Part shown: piece after piece, positions 1 to 8,356 of the stretch | Layout: every line of letters starts with the position of its first letter | How positions within the stretch are numbered: the stretch's first letter is position 1 | From: Nonomuraea gerenzanensis | Lineage (GTDB): Bacteria; Actinomycetota; Actinomycetes; Streptosporangiales; Streptosporangiaceae | Length of the DNA: 64,000 nt | Assembly (NCBI RefSeq): GCF_020215645.1 | Contig: NZ_CP084058.1 | Span: forward strand, 930,001-994,000 | Direction of reading: 5' to 3' | Notes under the pieces: generated by a model | The model's database searches: none | What the model saw: only the letters and a program-made list of their open reading frames with translations | What the model was told of the DNA's origin: nothing | Translations under genes and position numbers: made by a program

Positions 1-1453
1 ACCCGTACTTGCCGGGCGGGGCCGACGGCAGGGGTGCCGAGGTCTGCCTGGGGGAGGCGGTCTGGGCCGAGGTGGAGGTGTCGGCGTTCCACATCAGGTA
101 GAGGCCGCCGCCGAGCAGGCCGAGCACGACCACGCCGCCGATCGTGGCCAGCAGCGGGCCGCGCGAGCGGCCGCCCTCGTCGTACGGGCTCCAGCCGACC
201 TTGCTCTGCGGGGTGCGGGTGGTGTCGTCGGGCTTGTCCGTCTGGTCGGCCTCGTCGGACGCCTTGCGGTCCTTACGGGAACGGCGGCCCTTGCCGATCG
301 CCGGTCCGTCGTCGTCCAGGGGGTCGGCGAAGGGGTCTCTGCCGCGGCTGCCCTTCTCGTTGCCGTCGGGGTCGGCGGCGCGCTTGCCACGGCGACCCGG
401 GCCACGACCTTCCGCACCGCCGTCAGGGCCGGGACCGCCCGGGCCGGAGCCCGGTCCGCCCGGGCCGGAGCCCGGCCCACCGGGGCCTTGCCCACCGGGG
501 CCGGCTTGCCCACCGAGGCCGCCTGGGCCTCCGGGACCGCCTGGGCCTCCCGGACCGCCTGGGCCTCCCGGACCTTGTCCGCCGGGGCCCTGCGGGCCGG
601 GGCCGCTCAGCCCACTGCCGAAGGGGCCGCCGGAGAAGGGGTCGCCACCGAACGGATCGGCGCCGAAGGGGTTGCCGGGCTGCGGGCCGCTCTGGGGGCC
701 GCTCTGGGGGCCGCCGGAGGGTCGGCCTGGGCCACCGCCCGGACCGCCACCAGGACCCGCGCCGGGGCCGCCGAAAACGCCGCCTGGGCCACCGCCCGGG
801 CCCTCACCCGGGCCGCCGCCTGGGCCGTTGCGAGGGCCGTTGCCGGGGCCCTCACCGGGGCCGCCGCTGGTGAAGAAGCTGCCGGAGTCGCCGGCTGCGT
901 GGCCGCCCAGGCGTCCGCCACCGCCGGGCCCGCCGCCTTGCCTGCTGTCAGGCCCGCCGCCCGCAGGCCCGCCGCCGGGACCGCCGCCGGGGCCGCCCGG
1001 GCCGTTGCTGGTGAAGAAGCTGCCGGAGGGGCCGCCGAAGCCGCCCGGCCCGCTGTCGAAGGGGTCGCGGGGGCCGTTCTCGAACGGGTCGCGGGACGCG
1101 CTGTCGAACGGGTCGCGGGGCCGGTTGCCGAAGGGGTCGGTGGCGCCGTTGCCCGAGGGCCGGTCGGCGCCGTTGCCCGAGGGGCCGCCGGAGAAGAAGC
1201 CGCCTGAGGATCCGTTGCCGGAGGGGTCGCCGTTCGCCGGGTTGCGGCTGGTGAAGAAGCCGCCGGAAGGTCCGTTGCCGGAGGGGCCGCCGTTCATGAA
1301 GGAACCGCCGTCACCGGGGCCGCCACCGAAGAGGGCATCGTCGTCGGGGGCGCCGCCCCTGGGGGCGCCACCCTGGCCCTTCTGGCCGCCCCCCATCCCG
1401 TAGGGGGCGCTGCCCGTGCCGTTCTCACGTTCCCCACTGCCGTTGGAAACCAT
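1..1453 (-). CDS. Gly/Pro/Asn-rich single-pass membrane protein (C-terminus cut by window edge)
   Basis: The minus-strand frame is open from ATG at 1453 to the window edge, so the C-terminus is missing. About 400 residues are low complexity, rich in Gly, Pro, Asn and Ser. Two short motifs recur: SGxFFTS or its variant GGFFSGG, and DPF (DPFGN, DPFDS, DPFEN and so on). A charged, Lys/Arg-rich stretch (GRRSRKDRK) precedes one hydrophobic segment around 130-90, followed by a Ser/Thr/Pro-rich tail. This predicts a cytoplasmic disordered N-region, one membrane span and a short outer tail. A TAATGT box 6 nt upstream suggests a leaderless mRNA. The gene follows the CAP-domain gene by 24 nt on the same strand. 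I do not recognise a family. Confidence 0.6.
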   Translation of the reverse strand, partial: MVSNGSGERENGTGSAPYGMGGGQKGQGGAPRGGAPDDDALFGGGPGDGGSFMNGGPSGNGPSGGFFTSRNPANGDPSGNGSSGGFFSGGPSGNGADRPSGNGATDPFGNRPRDPFDSASRDPFENGPRDPFDSGPGGFGGPSGSFFTSNGPGGPGGGPGGGPAGGGPDSRQGGGPGGGGRLGGHAAGDSGSFFTSGGPGEGPGNGPRNGPGGGPGEGPGGGPGGVFGGPGAGPGGGPGGGPGRPSGGPQSGPQSGPQPGNPFGADPFGGDPFSGGPFGSGLSGPGPQGPGGQGPGGPGGPGGPGGPGGPGGLGGQAGPGGQGPGGPGSGPGGPGSGPGGPGPDGGAEGRGPGRRGKRAADPDGNEKGSRGRDPFADPLDDDGPAIGKGRRSRKDRKASDEADQTDKPDDTTRTPQSKVGWSPYDEGGRSRGPLLATIGGVVVLGLLGGGLYLMWNADTSTSAQTASPRQTSAPLPSAPPGKYG

Positions 1454-1459
1454 GCGGCG

Positions 1460-1465
1460 ACATTA
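1460..1465 (-). promoter_or_regulatory. -10 box (TAATGT) 6 nt before the start of the Gly/Pro-rich protein
   Basis: Reading the minus strand, TAATGT is followed by six bases and then ATG at 1453. This places the transcription start at or next to the start codon. No Shine-Dalgarno sequence is visible, so a leaderless mRNA is likely. Confidence 0.45.
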
Positions 1466-1477
1466 CCGTGATGTTCG

Positions 1478-2239
1478 TCATTGGGTTCCGAAGTCCTGAG
1501 TCCACCATGGTCCTCCGGGCCCGGACGCGACGCCGACGCCGATGGCCTTCAGGCCGCAGTCCAGGATGTTCTTGCGGTGGTCGGGGCTGCCCATCCAGCC
1601 GTTCACCGCCTCCCGGGCGGTGCCGTACCCGGCGCCGATGTTCTCGGCGGCGCCCCAGCGGTAGCCGGCGCGCTCCATCCGGTCCCAGGGCGAGGCCCCG
1701 TCGGGGGAGTTGTGCGACAGCCGCCCCGTACGGGCCATCTCCAGGGAGTGCGCGCGGGCGGAGCGGGTGAGCGCGGCGTCCACCCGCAGCGGCTCGCAGC
1801 CGCGCCGCGCCCGGGCGGAGTTGGTCAGGGTGACGACCTCGGACGCCCACCCCGCGATCACCCGCACCCCGTCGTCCTGGGGGTCGGCGACCACCGCGGG
1901 GTCGTCCTGGGTGTTGAAGCCGTCGATCTGGTCCTTGGGAGACCTGGTCGGCGTGGGGGTGACCGTGTCGCGGGGCGACTTCTTGGTGGTGATGCCGCGG
2001 GGGATGCGCTCGGCCTGCGGCTGCGCTTTCCTGGCCGCCGTGGGCGCGGGGTTGGCGGTGGCGGCGGCCGGCGGGGCGGTCTCGTTCAGGTAGACGTGCG
2101 GGGTGGGCTCGGGGCCGTTGGTCAGGCGGCCGATGAGCACGCCCGTGAAGAGCACGGCCAAGAGGCAGGTCAGCAGACCCAGTCGGCTCCGGCGCCGAAG
2201 GCCGCGCTGGGTTTGCCGGGTGTGAGAGATCCGCCACAT
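1478..2239 (-). CDS. Membrane-anchored CAP (SCP/PR1) domain protein
   Basis: 253 residues. An Arg-rich N-terminus is followed by one hydrophobic segment (about residues 21-40), giving a signal anchor. A Pro/Ala/Thr-rich linker follows to about residue 125, then a CAP domain to the C-terminus. CAP landmarks are visible: LTNSARARRG, LTRSARAHSLEMA, LSHNS, AAENIGAGYGTAREAVNGWMGSPDHR cut into its usual blocks, and a terminal WWTQDFG. CAP proteins are secreted. The bacterial members mostly have unknown substrates, and some bind lipids or act in the envelope. It lies just upstream of the Gly/Pro-rich membrane protein on the same strand, so the two may be co-transcribed. The family assignment is firm; the role is not. 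Confidence 0.88.
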   Translation of the reverse strand: MWRISHTRQTQRGLRRRSRLGLLTCLLAVLFTGVLIGRLTNGPEPTPHVYLNETAPPAAATANPAPTAARKAQPQAERIPRGITTKKSPRDTVTPTPTRSPKDQIDGFNTQDDPAVVADPQDDGVRVIAGWASEVVTLTNSARARRGCEPLRVDAALTRSARAHSLEMARTGRLSHNSPDGASPWDRMERAGYRWGAAENIGAGYGTAREAVNGWMGSPDHRKNILDCGLKAIGVGVASGPGGPWWTQDFGTQ

Positions 2240-2546
2240 ACCGCCGCTAACGATAGAGATGTCTGGTCCTGGGAAAGAAGGGGTCCAAGGGAAACGAAAT
2301 CGAACCGTTCTGCGGTCGGGTAGACTCGCCTCGGGTTACCGGTCACTTTGACCTGCACGCCTTTGGGCGGGTAGCTTAGGTTCGTTGTGTGCATAGGTCC
2401 AGCGTGACCAATGCGCGGCGCGTCCGGCGTCATCTCCCGTGTTGAGGAGACGGAAGGTCCGGGCCGTCGTGTGCCCGCACCGACCGACCAATGTAGCTGT
2501 CGCATCCGACAGCGCCGAAGACGCGAGCATAAAGAAGGCTACGACC
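2240..2546. other. Intergenic region with promoter and long leader of the L13-S9 operon
   Basis: 307 bases separate the divergent CAP-domain gene and rplM. No convincing ORF is present. It carries a promoter-like pair at 2348-2377. The leader from about 2384 to 2546 contains GC-rich stretches able to form hairpins, which could serve ribosomal protein autoregulation. I cannot match it to a known leader family by eye. Confidence 0.5.
2348..2377 (+). promoter_or_regulatory. Predicted vegetative promoter for rplM-rpsI-glmM
   Basis: TTGACC at 2348-2353 and TAGCTT at 2372-2377 are separated by 18 bases, a good sigma-70-like arrangement. Transcription would start near 2384, leaving a leader of about 160 nt before rplM. 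Confidence 0.5.
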
Positions 2547-2990
2547 GTGCGCACGTACTCACCGAAGCCCGCCGACGTCCAGCGTCAGTGGTACGTCATC
2601 GACGCGACCGATGTCGTGCTGGGCCGGCTGGCCAGCCACGTCGCGACCCTGCTCCGCGGCAAGCACAAGCCGATCTTCGCGAACCACGTCGACACCGGTG
2701 ACTTCGTCATCGTCATCAACGCCGACAAGATCGCGCTGAGCGGTAACAAGCGTGAGCAGAAGAAGGCGTACCGCCACTCGGGCTACCCGGGCGGTCTGCG
2801 TTCCGTCAGCTATGGCGAGCTCATGGACAAGCGCCCCGACAAGGCCGTCGAGAAGGCCGTGAAGGGCATGCTGCCGAAGAACTCCCTCGGTCGGAAGATG
2901 GCCAAGAAGCTGAAGGTCTACGCGGGTTCCGAGCACCCGCACCAGGCCCAGCAGCCGGTGCCGTTCGAGATCACCCAGATCGCCCAGTAG
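2547..2990 (+). CDS. rplM: 50S ribosomal protein L13 (uL13)
   Basis: 147 residues from GTG at 2547, with AGAAGG at 2533-2538 as ribosome binding site. A longer reading from 2439 exists but has no homology-like N-terminus. The typical L13 opening ([20 protein letters not shown]) and the features [24 protein letters not shown] and [14 protein letters not shown] are all present, and length matches the family. L13 is an early-assembling large-subunit protein that binds 23S rRNA. Two consecutive TAG stops close the gene, and rpsI follows 26 nt later in the usual L13-S9 operon. Confidence 0.98.
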   Translation: MRTYSPKPADVQRQWYVIDATDVVLGRLASHVATLLRGKHKPIFANHVDTGDFVIVINADKIALSGNKREQKKAYRHSGYPGGLRSVSYGELMDKRPDKAVEKAVKGMLPKNSLGRKMAKKLKVYAGSEHPHQAQQPVPFEITQIAQ

Positions 2991-3016
2991 TAGTTCGAAA
3001 GAGTTAGAGGAGAACC

Positions 3017-3541
3017 GTGGCTGAGCCCACCGGTGTCGAGACGGCCGTAGAGACGGCCGAGCTGGAGGACTACTCCGGCGAGGACTTCCCGTCCGAGTAC
3101 ACCACCGAGTCCGCCGCCAGCGCTGACGCTCCCGTGCGCAAGCCCGTCACCACGGGCAACTCGTACGGCACCGGCCGCCGCAAGGAGGCGATCGCCCGCG
3201 TGCGCATCGTCCCCGGCACCGGCAAGTGGACGATCAACGGTCGTTCGCTGGACGTCTACTTCCCCAACAAGGTCCACCAGCAGATCGTCAACGAGCCCTT
3301 CGTGGTGCTCGGCGCCGAGGAGGCGTTCGACGTCATCGCGCGCATCGATGGCGGCGGCGTCACCGGCCAGGCCGGCGCGCTGCGCATGGGTCTGTCCCGC
3401 GCCCTGGCGATCCTGGACGTCGAGGTCAACCGCCCGCCGCTGAAGAAGGCCGGCTTCCTCACCCGTGACGCCCGCGCCACGGAGCGGAAGAAGTACGGCC
3501 TCAAGAAGGCCCGTAAGGCTCCGCAGTACAGCAAGCGCTAA
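3017..3541 (+). CDS. rpsI: 30S ribosomal protein S9 (uS9)
   Basis: 174 residues from GTG at 3017 with AGAGGAG just upstream. Residues 1-45 form an acidic Glu/Thr/Ala-rich extension, as seen in actinobacterial S9. The conserved S9 domain follows: [46 protein letters not shown]. The basic tail ends in QYSKR, the segment that reaches the P-site tRNA in known ribosomes. It sits between rplM and glmM in one operon. Confidence 0.98.
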   Translation: MAEPTGVETAVETAELEDYSGEDFPSEYTTESAASADAPVRKPVTTGNSYGTGRRKEAIARVRIVPGTGKWTINGRSLDVYFPNKVHQQIVNEPFVVLGAEEAFDVIARIDGGGVTGQAGALRMGLSRALAILDVEVNRPPLKKAGFLTRDARATERKKYGLKKARKAPQYSKR

Positions 3542-3542
3542 G

Positions 3543-4889
3543 TTGGCGCGCCTTTTCGGCACCGACGGGGTACGTGGGGTCGCTGGTCGCGACCTCACGG
3601 CGGAGCTCGCCATGGACTTGTCCGTGGCGGCGGCGCACGTCCTCGGCGATGCAGGCGCGTTCGCCGCTACCGGACGTCGTCCGGTGGCGGTCGTGGGCCG
3701 GGACCCGCGTGCCTCGGGAGAGTTTCTCGAGGCCGCCGTGGTCGCCGGCCTCGCGGCGTCTGGAGTGGACGTGCTGCGCCTCGGCGTGCTGCCCACCCCG
3801 GCCGTCGCCCACCTCACCGCCGCGCTCGGCGCCGACCTCGGCGTCATGTTGTCGGCCTCGCACAACCCGGCGCCCGACAACGGCATCAAGTTCCTGGCGC
3901 GCGGCGGCTTCAAGCTGTCCGACGCGGTCGAGGACGAGATCGAGCGGCGCCTCGGTGAGGAGTGGAGCTTCCCCGTCGGCTCCGGCGTGGGCCGCGTGCG
4001 CGACGCGTACGGGGAGGCCGACCGCTACATCTCGCACGTGCTGACCACGATGGGCGCGCCGCTCGACGGGCTGAGCGTGGTGGTCGACTGCGCCCACGGG
4101 GCCGCCCACATGGTGGCGCCCGAGGCGCTGGTGCGTGCGGGGGCCAGGGTCGAGGCCATCGGCGCCAGGCCCGACGGCCTGAACATCAACGCCGGCCACG
4201 GCTCGACCCACCTCGACAAGCTCCAGCAGATCGTCATCTCGCGCGGAGCCGACCTGGGCGTGGCCTACGACGGCGACGCCGACCGCTGCCTGGCGGTCGA
4301 CCACACGGGCGCGGTCATCGACGGCGACCACATCATGGCCATCCTGGCCGCCGCCATGCACCGCGAGGGTCTGCTGGCCAAGGACACCGTGGTCGCGACC
4401 GTGATGTCCAACCTGGGCTTCAAGCTGGCGATGCGCGACGCGGGCATCACCGTGGTGGAGACCGCGGTGGGCGACCGCTACGTGCTGGAGCGGATGAAGT
4501 CCGACGGCTTCAACCTCGGCGGCGAGCAGTCGGGGCACGTCATCATGCTCGACCACGCCACCACCGGCGACGGACTGCTCACCTCGCTGCACCTGCTGGG
4601 CGTGGTGGCCAAGTCGGGCGTGCCGCTGAAGGAGCTGGCCGCGGTGATGACGCCGCTGCCCCAGATCCTGATCAACGTCAAGGACGTCGACAAGGGCAAG
4701 GCCTCGGTGCCCGAGCTCGTCGCCGCCGTCGCCGAGGCGGAGGCGGAGCTGGGGGAGACCGGCCGGGTGCTGATCCGGCCGAGCGGGACCGAGCCCATGA
4801 TCCGGGTCATGGTGGAGGCCGCCTCCGAGGAGCACGCCACCCAGGTGGCGGGACGGCTGGCCGACGTCGTGCGTACGGCCTGCGTCTGA
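3543..4889 (+). CDS. glmM: Phosphoglucosamine mutase
   Basis: 448 residues, matching the family length. It converts glucosamine-6-phosphate to glucosamine-1-phosphate on the way to UDP-GlcNAc for peptidoglycan. The start is TTG at 3543, one base after the rpsI stop, because this gives the canonical N-terminus [12 protein letters not shown]. The active-site loop SASHNP carries the phosphorylated serine (about Ser106). The metal loop DGDADR, the sugar-binding GGEQSGH and the phosphate-binding [10 protein letters not shown] are intact. Translation is probably coupled to rpsI. A hairpin follows the stop codon. Confidence 0.97.
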   Translation: MARLFGTDGVRGVAGRDLTAELAMDLSVAAAHVLGDAGAFAATGRRPVAVVGRDPRASGEFLEAAVVAGLAASGVDVLRLGVLPTPAVAHLTAALGADLGVMLSASHNPAPDNGIKFLARGGFKLSDAVEDEIERRLGEEWSFPVGSGVGRVRDAYGEADRYISHVLTTMGAPLDGLSVVVDCAHGAAHMVAPEALVRAGARVEAIGARPDGLNINAGHGSTHLDKLQQIVISRGADLGVAYDGDADRCLAVDHTGAVIDGDHIMAILAAAMHREGLLAKDTVVATVMSNLGFKLAMRDAGITVVETAVGDRYVLERMKSDGFNLGGEQSGHVIMLDHATTGDGLLTSLHLLGVVAKSGVPLKELAAVMTPLPQILINVKDVDKGKASVPELVAAVAEAEAELGETGRVLIRPSGTEPMIRVMVEAASEEHATQVAGRLADVVRTACV

Positions 4890-4897
4890 CGATCGAT

Positions 4898-4934
4898 CGT
4901 TCACCGGGTGCGAAGCCGTGCCCGGTGAACGTTT
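4898..4934 (+). terminator. Intrinsic-type terminator after glmM
   Basis: An 11-bp perfect inverted repeat (4898-4908 with 4921-4931) has a 12-nt loop and is followed by TTT. It lies between convergent genes, so it ends the ribosomal/glmM transcript. Confidence 0.7.
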
Positions 4935-4938
4935 CTCA

Positions 4939-6027
4939 TCACAGCCCCTGCCGTTCGGGCAGGTCGATGACCCCGGTGAGGGCCAGCAGCACCAGCGCGG
5001 CCAGTGCGGCGACGACCGCCCACGTCACGGGATGCCCGAGGTTCAGCGTCCAGCTCTGGCCGAAGCGGGCGTGCAGGACGACGGCCGGGTCCTGGCGGTT
5101 GGCGTAGACGGTGCCGGCGAGGAACCAGTGCCGGTCGTCGTCACGCTGGACGAGCCCGGAGTCCTCCTTCTCCTCGCCCGGCAGGGCGGGCAGGCGGTGC
5201 CCTCCCTGCCCGGCGCGCCACTCCCAGGCGAGCGGGCCCAGCACGAGAGCGGCGAGCGGGAGCGCGGCGGCCGCGGTGCCGACGGCGGCGACCTCCCAGA
5301 GCCGCAGCGCCGCGATGAACAGCGAGAAGTTCACGCAGGCGGCGCCGAGCAGGGAGAGCCGCGCCATGCCGCGCAGGTAGACGCGGTACCTGCGGGCCGA
5401 TCCCGCCGGGCGGGCGGCGTCGAGGTCGGGTCGGGCGCGCAGCAGGACCACGGTCAGCGCCGGTAGAGCCAGGGTGACCGCCACCTGGAACAGCACCGGC
5501 TCGAAGGCGGCGAGCGCGGTGGTGGGCGCGCGCCGGGCGGGGTCGACGCCGACCCCGTGGAAGTGCGCCAGCGTGGCCGGCAGGGCGTCGTAGCGCCACC
5601 AGCCGAGCGCGGCGGTGGCCAGGGTGATCGCGACCGCGGGCAGGATCCAGCGCCAGGGCATTCGGACGGGGTCCGAGCGGAACGAGGTGTCGACGGTGAC
5701 GCCCTGGCGCCTGCCGACGAGCCAGCGGCCTGCCTGCTTGGCGGCGCGTATCCGGCGGTGGGCCCGGTGGTACAGCGCCAGGCACGTCATGCCGAACGCG
5801 GCGAGCCAGAGCCGGCCGAAGGCGGCGGCGAGCGGGGCGGACAGGACCATGGCCAGGAGCACCAGCCGCACGTAGGCGCGCCGCTGGGCGATCACGGCCG
5901 GGTCGGCCGCGCGGTCGCCGGGAACGCGCACGCCGAACGGCAGCGTGGGTTGGGCGAGCGCGGGCGTGATCAGCGCGACGCAGCCGATCAGCACGACGGT
6001 GGCCAGGGTCGCGACGACCGGCGTCAC
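4939..6027 (-). CDS. DUF1648/DUF5808 multi-pass membrane protein
   Basis: 362 residues from GTG at 6027, whose first four bases overlap the GntR stop (GTGA), indicating translational coupling. Several hydrophobic helices are visible. A DUF1648-like stretch is centred on LPATLAHFHGVG. Near the C-terminus, DDDRHWFLAGTVYANRQDP followed by RFGQSWTLN resembles DUF5808, and a last membrane helix follows. Genes of this type commonly sit next to YtrA-like GntR regulators in cell-envelope stress operons. The function is unknown. The operon is divergent from an ABC exporter that the same regulator probably controls. Confidence 0.8.
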   Translation of the reverse strand: MTPVVATLATVVLIGCVALITPALAQPTLPFGVRVPGDRAADPAVIAQRRAYVRLVLLAMVLSAPLAAAFGRLWLAAFGMTCLALYHRAHRRIRAAKQAGRWLVGRRQGVTVDTSFRSDPVRMPWRWILPAVAITLATAALGWWRYDALPATLAHFHGVGVDPARRAPTTALAAFEPVLFQVAVTLALPALTVVLLRARPDLDAARPAGSARRYRVYLRGMARLSLLGAACVNFSLFIAALRLWEVAAVGTAAAALPLAALVLGPLAWEWRAGQGGHRLPALPGEEKEDSGLVQRDDDRHWFLAGTVYANRQDPAVVLHARFGQSWTLNLGHPVTWAVVAALAALVLLALTGVIDLPERQGL

Positions 6028-6548
6028 GTGACCGCCCTCTCCGGCACGAGCGGCGCGGGGCCCTGGCCCGCGCCCGCCCTGCCCTGCGCATGCTCTTGGC
6101 GCGGCCCGGCTTTCCCCTGCGCATGCTCTTGGCCCGGCCCGGCCTTCCCCTGCGTGGGGACGCCCGCCTGCCCGAACCCCGCCAGCAGCTCCGCGCACTG
6201 ACGCAGGACCTCCTCGTGCGTGAGGCCGTGCACGCTGGCCTCCGCGAGCAGCACGCGCATGCGCTCGCGCCACTGCTCGCCGAAGCCGGGATCCGGCGCT
6301 CCCGAGCGCGGGTCGCGCCTGATGACCGCGCCGCTCTTGCGGTTGACGCGGATGACGCCCTCCTGCTTGAGCAGGTCGTACGCCTTGTTCACGGTGTGGA
6401 AGTTGATCCCGAAGTCGGTGGCGAGCCGGCGGGTGGAGGGCAGCGGATCGCCCTCCCTGGCCTCACCACGCGCGACGGCCTCCACGACCCGGTCCCTGAT
6501 CTGCTGGTAGATCGGGACGTCGCTGTCGAGATCGAGGGTCAGGTTCAC
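6024..6548 (-). CDS. GntR-family (YtrA-like) transcriptional regulator
   Basis: 174 residues. Residues 1-75 form a winged helix of GntR type: VPIYQQIRDRVVEAVA, LPSTRRLATDFGINFHTVNKAYDLLKQEGVI, then VNRKSGAVI. There is no large effector domain. A short helical region (to about residue 125) follows, as in the YtrA subfamily. The C-terminal 50 residues are unusual. They hold 11-residue tandem repeats of the form GKAGPGQEHAQ, read from two 33-bp DNA units at 6084-6149, and look like a recent expansion. It is probably an autoregulated repressor acting on the divergent promoter region at 6549-6603. Confidence 0.88.
   Translation of the reverse strand: MNLTLDLDSDVPIYQQIRDRVVEAVARGEAREGDPLPSTRRLATDFGINFHTVNKAYDLLKQEGVIRVNRKSGAVIRRDPRSGAPDPGFGEQWRERMRVLLAEASVHGLTHEEVLRQCAELLAGFGQAGVPTQGKAGPGQEHAQGKAGPRQEHAQGRAGAGQGPAPLVPERAVT
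6084..6149. repeat. 33-bp tandem repeat inside the GntR gene
   Basis: Two adjacent 33-bp units (6084-6116 and 6117-6149) differ at only two positions, with degenerate flanks on both sides. Being a multiple of three, the repeat adds 11 residues per unit to the C-terminal tail of the regulator. Confidence 0.75.
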
Positions 6549-6556
6549 GCGCCCAT

Positions 6557-6589
6557 TCTATCTGCTATAGATGTAATAGAACAGATGGA
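6557..6589. promoter_or_regulatory. Candidate GntR operator between the divergent transcription units
   Basis: TCTATCTG at 6557-6564 and CAGATGGA at 6582-6589 form a 7-of-8 inverted repeat around an AT-rich core that holds CTATAGATGTAATAG. It is the only AT-rich island in the 55-bp gap between the GntR gene and the ABC operon, so it likely holds both promoters and the operator. Confidence 0.5.
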
Positions 6590-6603
6590 GATGGGAGGTC
6601 GGC

Positions 6604-6630
6604 ATGACTGAAGTGGAGATCCGGACATGA
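6604..6630 (+). CDS. Eight-residue leader ORF coupled to the ABC ATPase
   Basis: ATG at 6604 opens an eight-codon ORF (MTEVEIRT) that ends in TGA at 6628-6630. This stop overlaps the ATG of the ABC ATPase (ATGA). A strong GGGAGG lies five bases before the ATG. The arrangement is that of a short upstream ORF translationally coupled to the next gene. It could simply deliver ribosomes, or sense translation stress. No product function is claimed. Confidence 0.45.
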   Translation: MTEVEIRT

Positions 6631-7505
6631 TCGAGGTGCGCGGCCTGAGCAAGTCGTTCGGCCCGGTGCGGGCGGTCAGCGAGTTGAGCTTCGAGGTCGC
6701 GCCGGGCACCGTGACGGCGTTCCTCGGCCCGAACGGCGCGGGCAAGACCACCACGATGCGCATGCTGCTGGGCCTGGTCAGGCCCAGCGCGGGCAGCGCC
6801 ACCATCGGCGGGCGCCGCTACGCCGACCTGCCCAGCCCGTCGTCGCAGGTCGGCGCGGTGCTCGACACCTCGGGCTGCCACCCCGCGCACTCCGTCCACG
6901 ACCACCTGCGGGTCTATGCCCGCATGGGCGGGCACCCCCGCTCGCGGGTGGCCGAGGTCATGGAGCTGACCGGGGCGGTGGCCTTCGCCGGGCGCAGGAC
7001 GCGCACGCTGTCCACCGGGATGCGGCGCCGGGTGCAACTGGCCACCGCGCTGCTCGGCGATCCGGCGGTGCTGGTGCTGGACGAGCCGGCCAACGGCCTG
7101 GACCCCGAGGGCATCGCCTGGCTGCGCGGCTTCCTGCGCGACCTCGCCGGGCAGGGGCGCGCGATCCTGGTCTCCAGCCACGTCCTGAGCGAGGTGGAGC
7201 AGGTGGCCGGGCAGGTCGTGATGATCCGGCAGGGCCGGCTGGTCACGGCGGGCCCGGTGCGCGACCTGTACGGGGCGGCGGCCGTACACGTGCGCTCGCC
7301 GCAGGCGGAACGGCTGCGGGCCGCCCTGCGCGGTGGGGGCGTCACCGTGGAGGCGCGGCAGCCCGGCGTCCTGCGCGTGCGGGGACTGACCGCTCCCGAG
7401 ATCGCCGCCGCCGCGGCGCGGCACGGCATCGCGCTGCACGAGCTCACCCAGGAAAGGCCCACGCTCGAACAGGCTTTCCTCGACCTCACGGGAGGCACCT
7501 CATGA
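6627..7505 (+). CDS. ABC transporter ATP-binding protein (ABC-2 exporter type)
   Basis: 292 residues. Walker A is GPNGAGKTT, the signature is LSTGMRRR (the Ser-Thr-Gly variant common in drug and peptide exporters), Walker B is VLVLDEP, and the switch His lies in SSHVLSE. The C-terminal 80 residues form the small accessory domain typical of the CcmA/DrrA group. It overlaps the permease gene by four bases, so the two make one exporter. Control by the divergent GntR protein is inferred from position and resembles other YtrA-type operons, some of which respond to cell-wall antibiotics. Confidence 0.9.
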   Translation: MIEVRGLSKSFGPVRAVSELSFEVAPGTVTAFLGPNGAGKTTTMRMLLGLVRPSAGSATIGGRRYADLPSPSSQVGAVLDTSGCHPAHSVHDHLRVYARMGGHPRSRVAEVMELTGAVAFAGRRTRTLSTGMRRRVQLATALLGDPAVLVLDEPANGLDPEGIAWLRGFLRDLAGQGRAILVSSHVLSEVEQVAGQVVMIRQGRLVTAGPVRDLYGAAAVHVRSPQAERLRAALRGGGVTVEARQPGVLRVRGLTAPEIAAAAARHGIALHELTQERPTLEQAFLDLTGGTS

Positions 7506-7555
7506 CCTGGCACCTCATGACCCCCCACCTCATGACCCCCCACCTCATGACCTGG
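7496..7555 (+). repeat. 15-bp tandem repeat carrying four in-frame ATG codons
   Basis: Four consecutive 15-bp units (CACCTCATGACC plus TGG or CCC) run from 7496 to 7555. Every unit contains an ATG in the permease frame. The repeat therefore spans the end of the ATPase gene, the overlap, and the first 18 codons of the permease. Confidence 0.85.
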
Positions 7556-8356
7556 CACCGCGCGTCCGCGCTCCTCGCAGCGGAGCGGTACCGCCTGACG
7601 GCCTCCCGGCTGCCCCTGTGGGGGGCGGTCGGGGCGCTCTGCAGCGGCGGCTTCATCGGGCTGCTCGCCCTCGTCGGGCCGGAGAACTTCCAGCCGCCGC
7701 TGCCCGGCCTGGCCACGGAGCAGGGCACCCGCATGCTGCTGGGGATGCTGGGCATCCTGGCGTTCGTGCCCGCGCTGATCGGCACCACCGCGGTCGCCGC
7801 GGAGCACCGCCACCAGACGATCACGACCACCGCCCTCTTCGTCCCCAGGCGGTGGCAGACGCTGCTCGCCAAGCTGGCCGTCCACGCGGTCGCGGGGCTG
7901 GCCTACGGGCTGCTCAGCGCGGCCGTGGCCGGTGCCGCGCTCTTCGCGGTGGCCGGGGCCAAGGGGATCACGCCGGGTCTGCCCGCCGCCGCCGTGCTGG
8001 CGCTGCTGGTCAGGATCGCGCTGGCGATGGCCGCGTACCTGCTGGTCGGGGTGGCGGTCGGGGCGCTGCTGCCCAACCAGGTCGCCGCGCTGGCCGTGCT
8101 CGGCGGCTACTTCTACCTCGTCGAGACCGCGCTGCTGGTGGTCCCCGGCGCCAACCTGCTCTACCCGTACCTGCCGGGCGGGGCAGCGGCGGCGCTGACC
8201 GGGTTCACGTACCTGGCCGACGCCGTCGCGGCGCAGACCGGCGGGGCCGCCGTCGGTCTGCTGCCCGCCTGGCTGGGGGCCGCGGTGCTGCTCGCGTACG
8301 CGCTGCTGGCCGCGCTCGTCGCGATCGCGGCCCCGCTGCGCAGGGACATCACGTGA
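7502..8356 (+). CDS. ABC transporter permease subunit
   Basis: 284 residues with about six hydrophobic helices, partner of the preceding ATPase. The start is set at the first ATG (7502), five bases after GGGAGG and overlapping the ATPase stop as ATGA. Three further in-frame ATGs at 15-bp spacing follow within a tandem repeat and encode the odd N-terminus MTWHLMTPHLMTPHLMTWH. The hydrophobic part begins at about residue 38. The substrate cannot be told from sequence. The gene ends 16 bp from a convergent permease gene. Confidence 0.85.
   Translation: MTWHLMTPHLMTPHLMTWHRASALLAAERYRLTASRLPLWGAVGALCSGGFIGLLALVGPENFQPPLPGLATEQGTRMLLGMLGILAFVPALIGTTAVAAEHRHQTITTTALFVPRRWQTLLAKLAVHAVAGLAYGLLSAAVAGAALFAVAGAKGITPGLPAAAVLALLVRIALAMAAYLLVGVAVGALLPNQVAALAVLGGYFYLVETALLVVPGANLLYPYLPGGAAAALTGFTYLADAVAAQTGGAAVGLLPAWLGAAVLLAYALLAALVAIAAPLRRDIT

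Noticed and set aside
144..1403. Long plus-strand Pro/Gly-rich frame opposite the first gene
   Set aside because: It mirrors the Gly/Pro codons of the minus-strand gene. The minus frame has an upstream -10 box, a membrane helix and charged segments, while the plus frame is pure low complexity.
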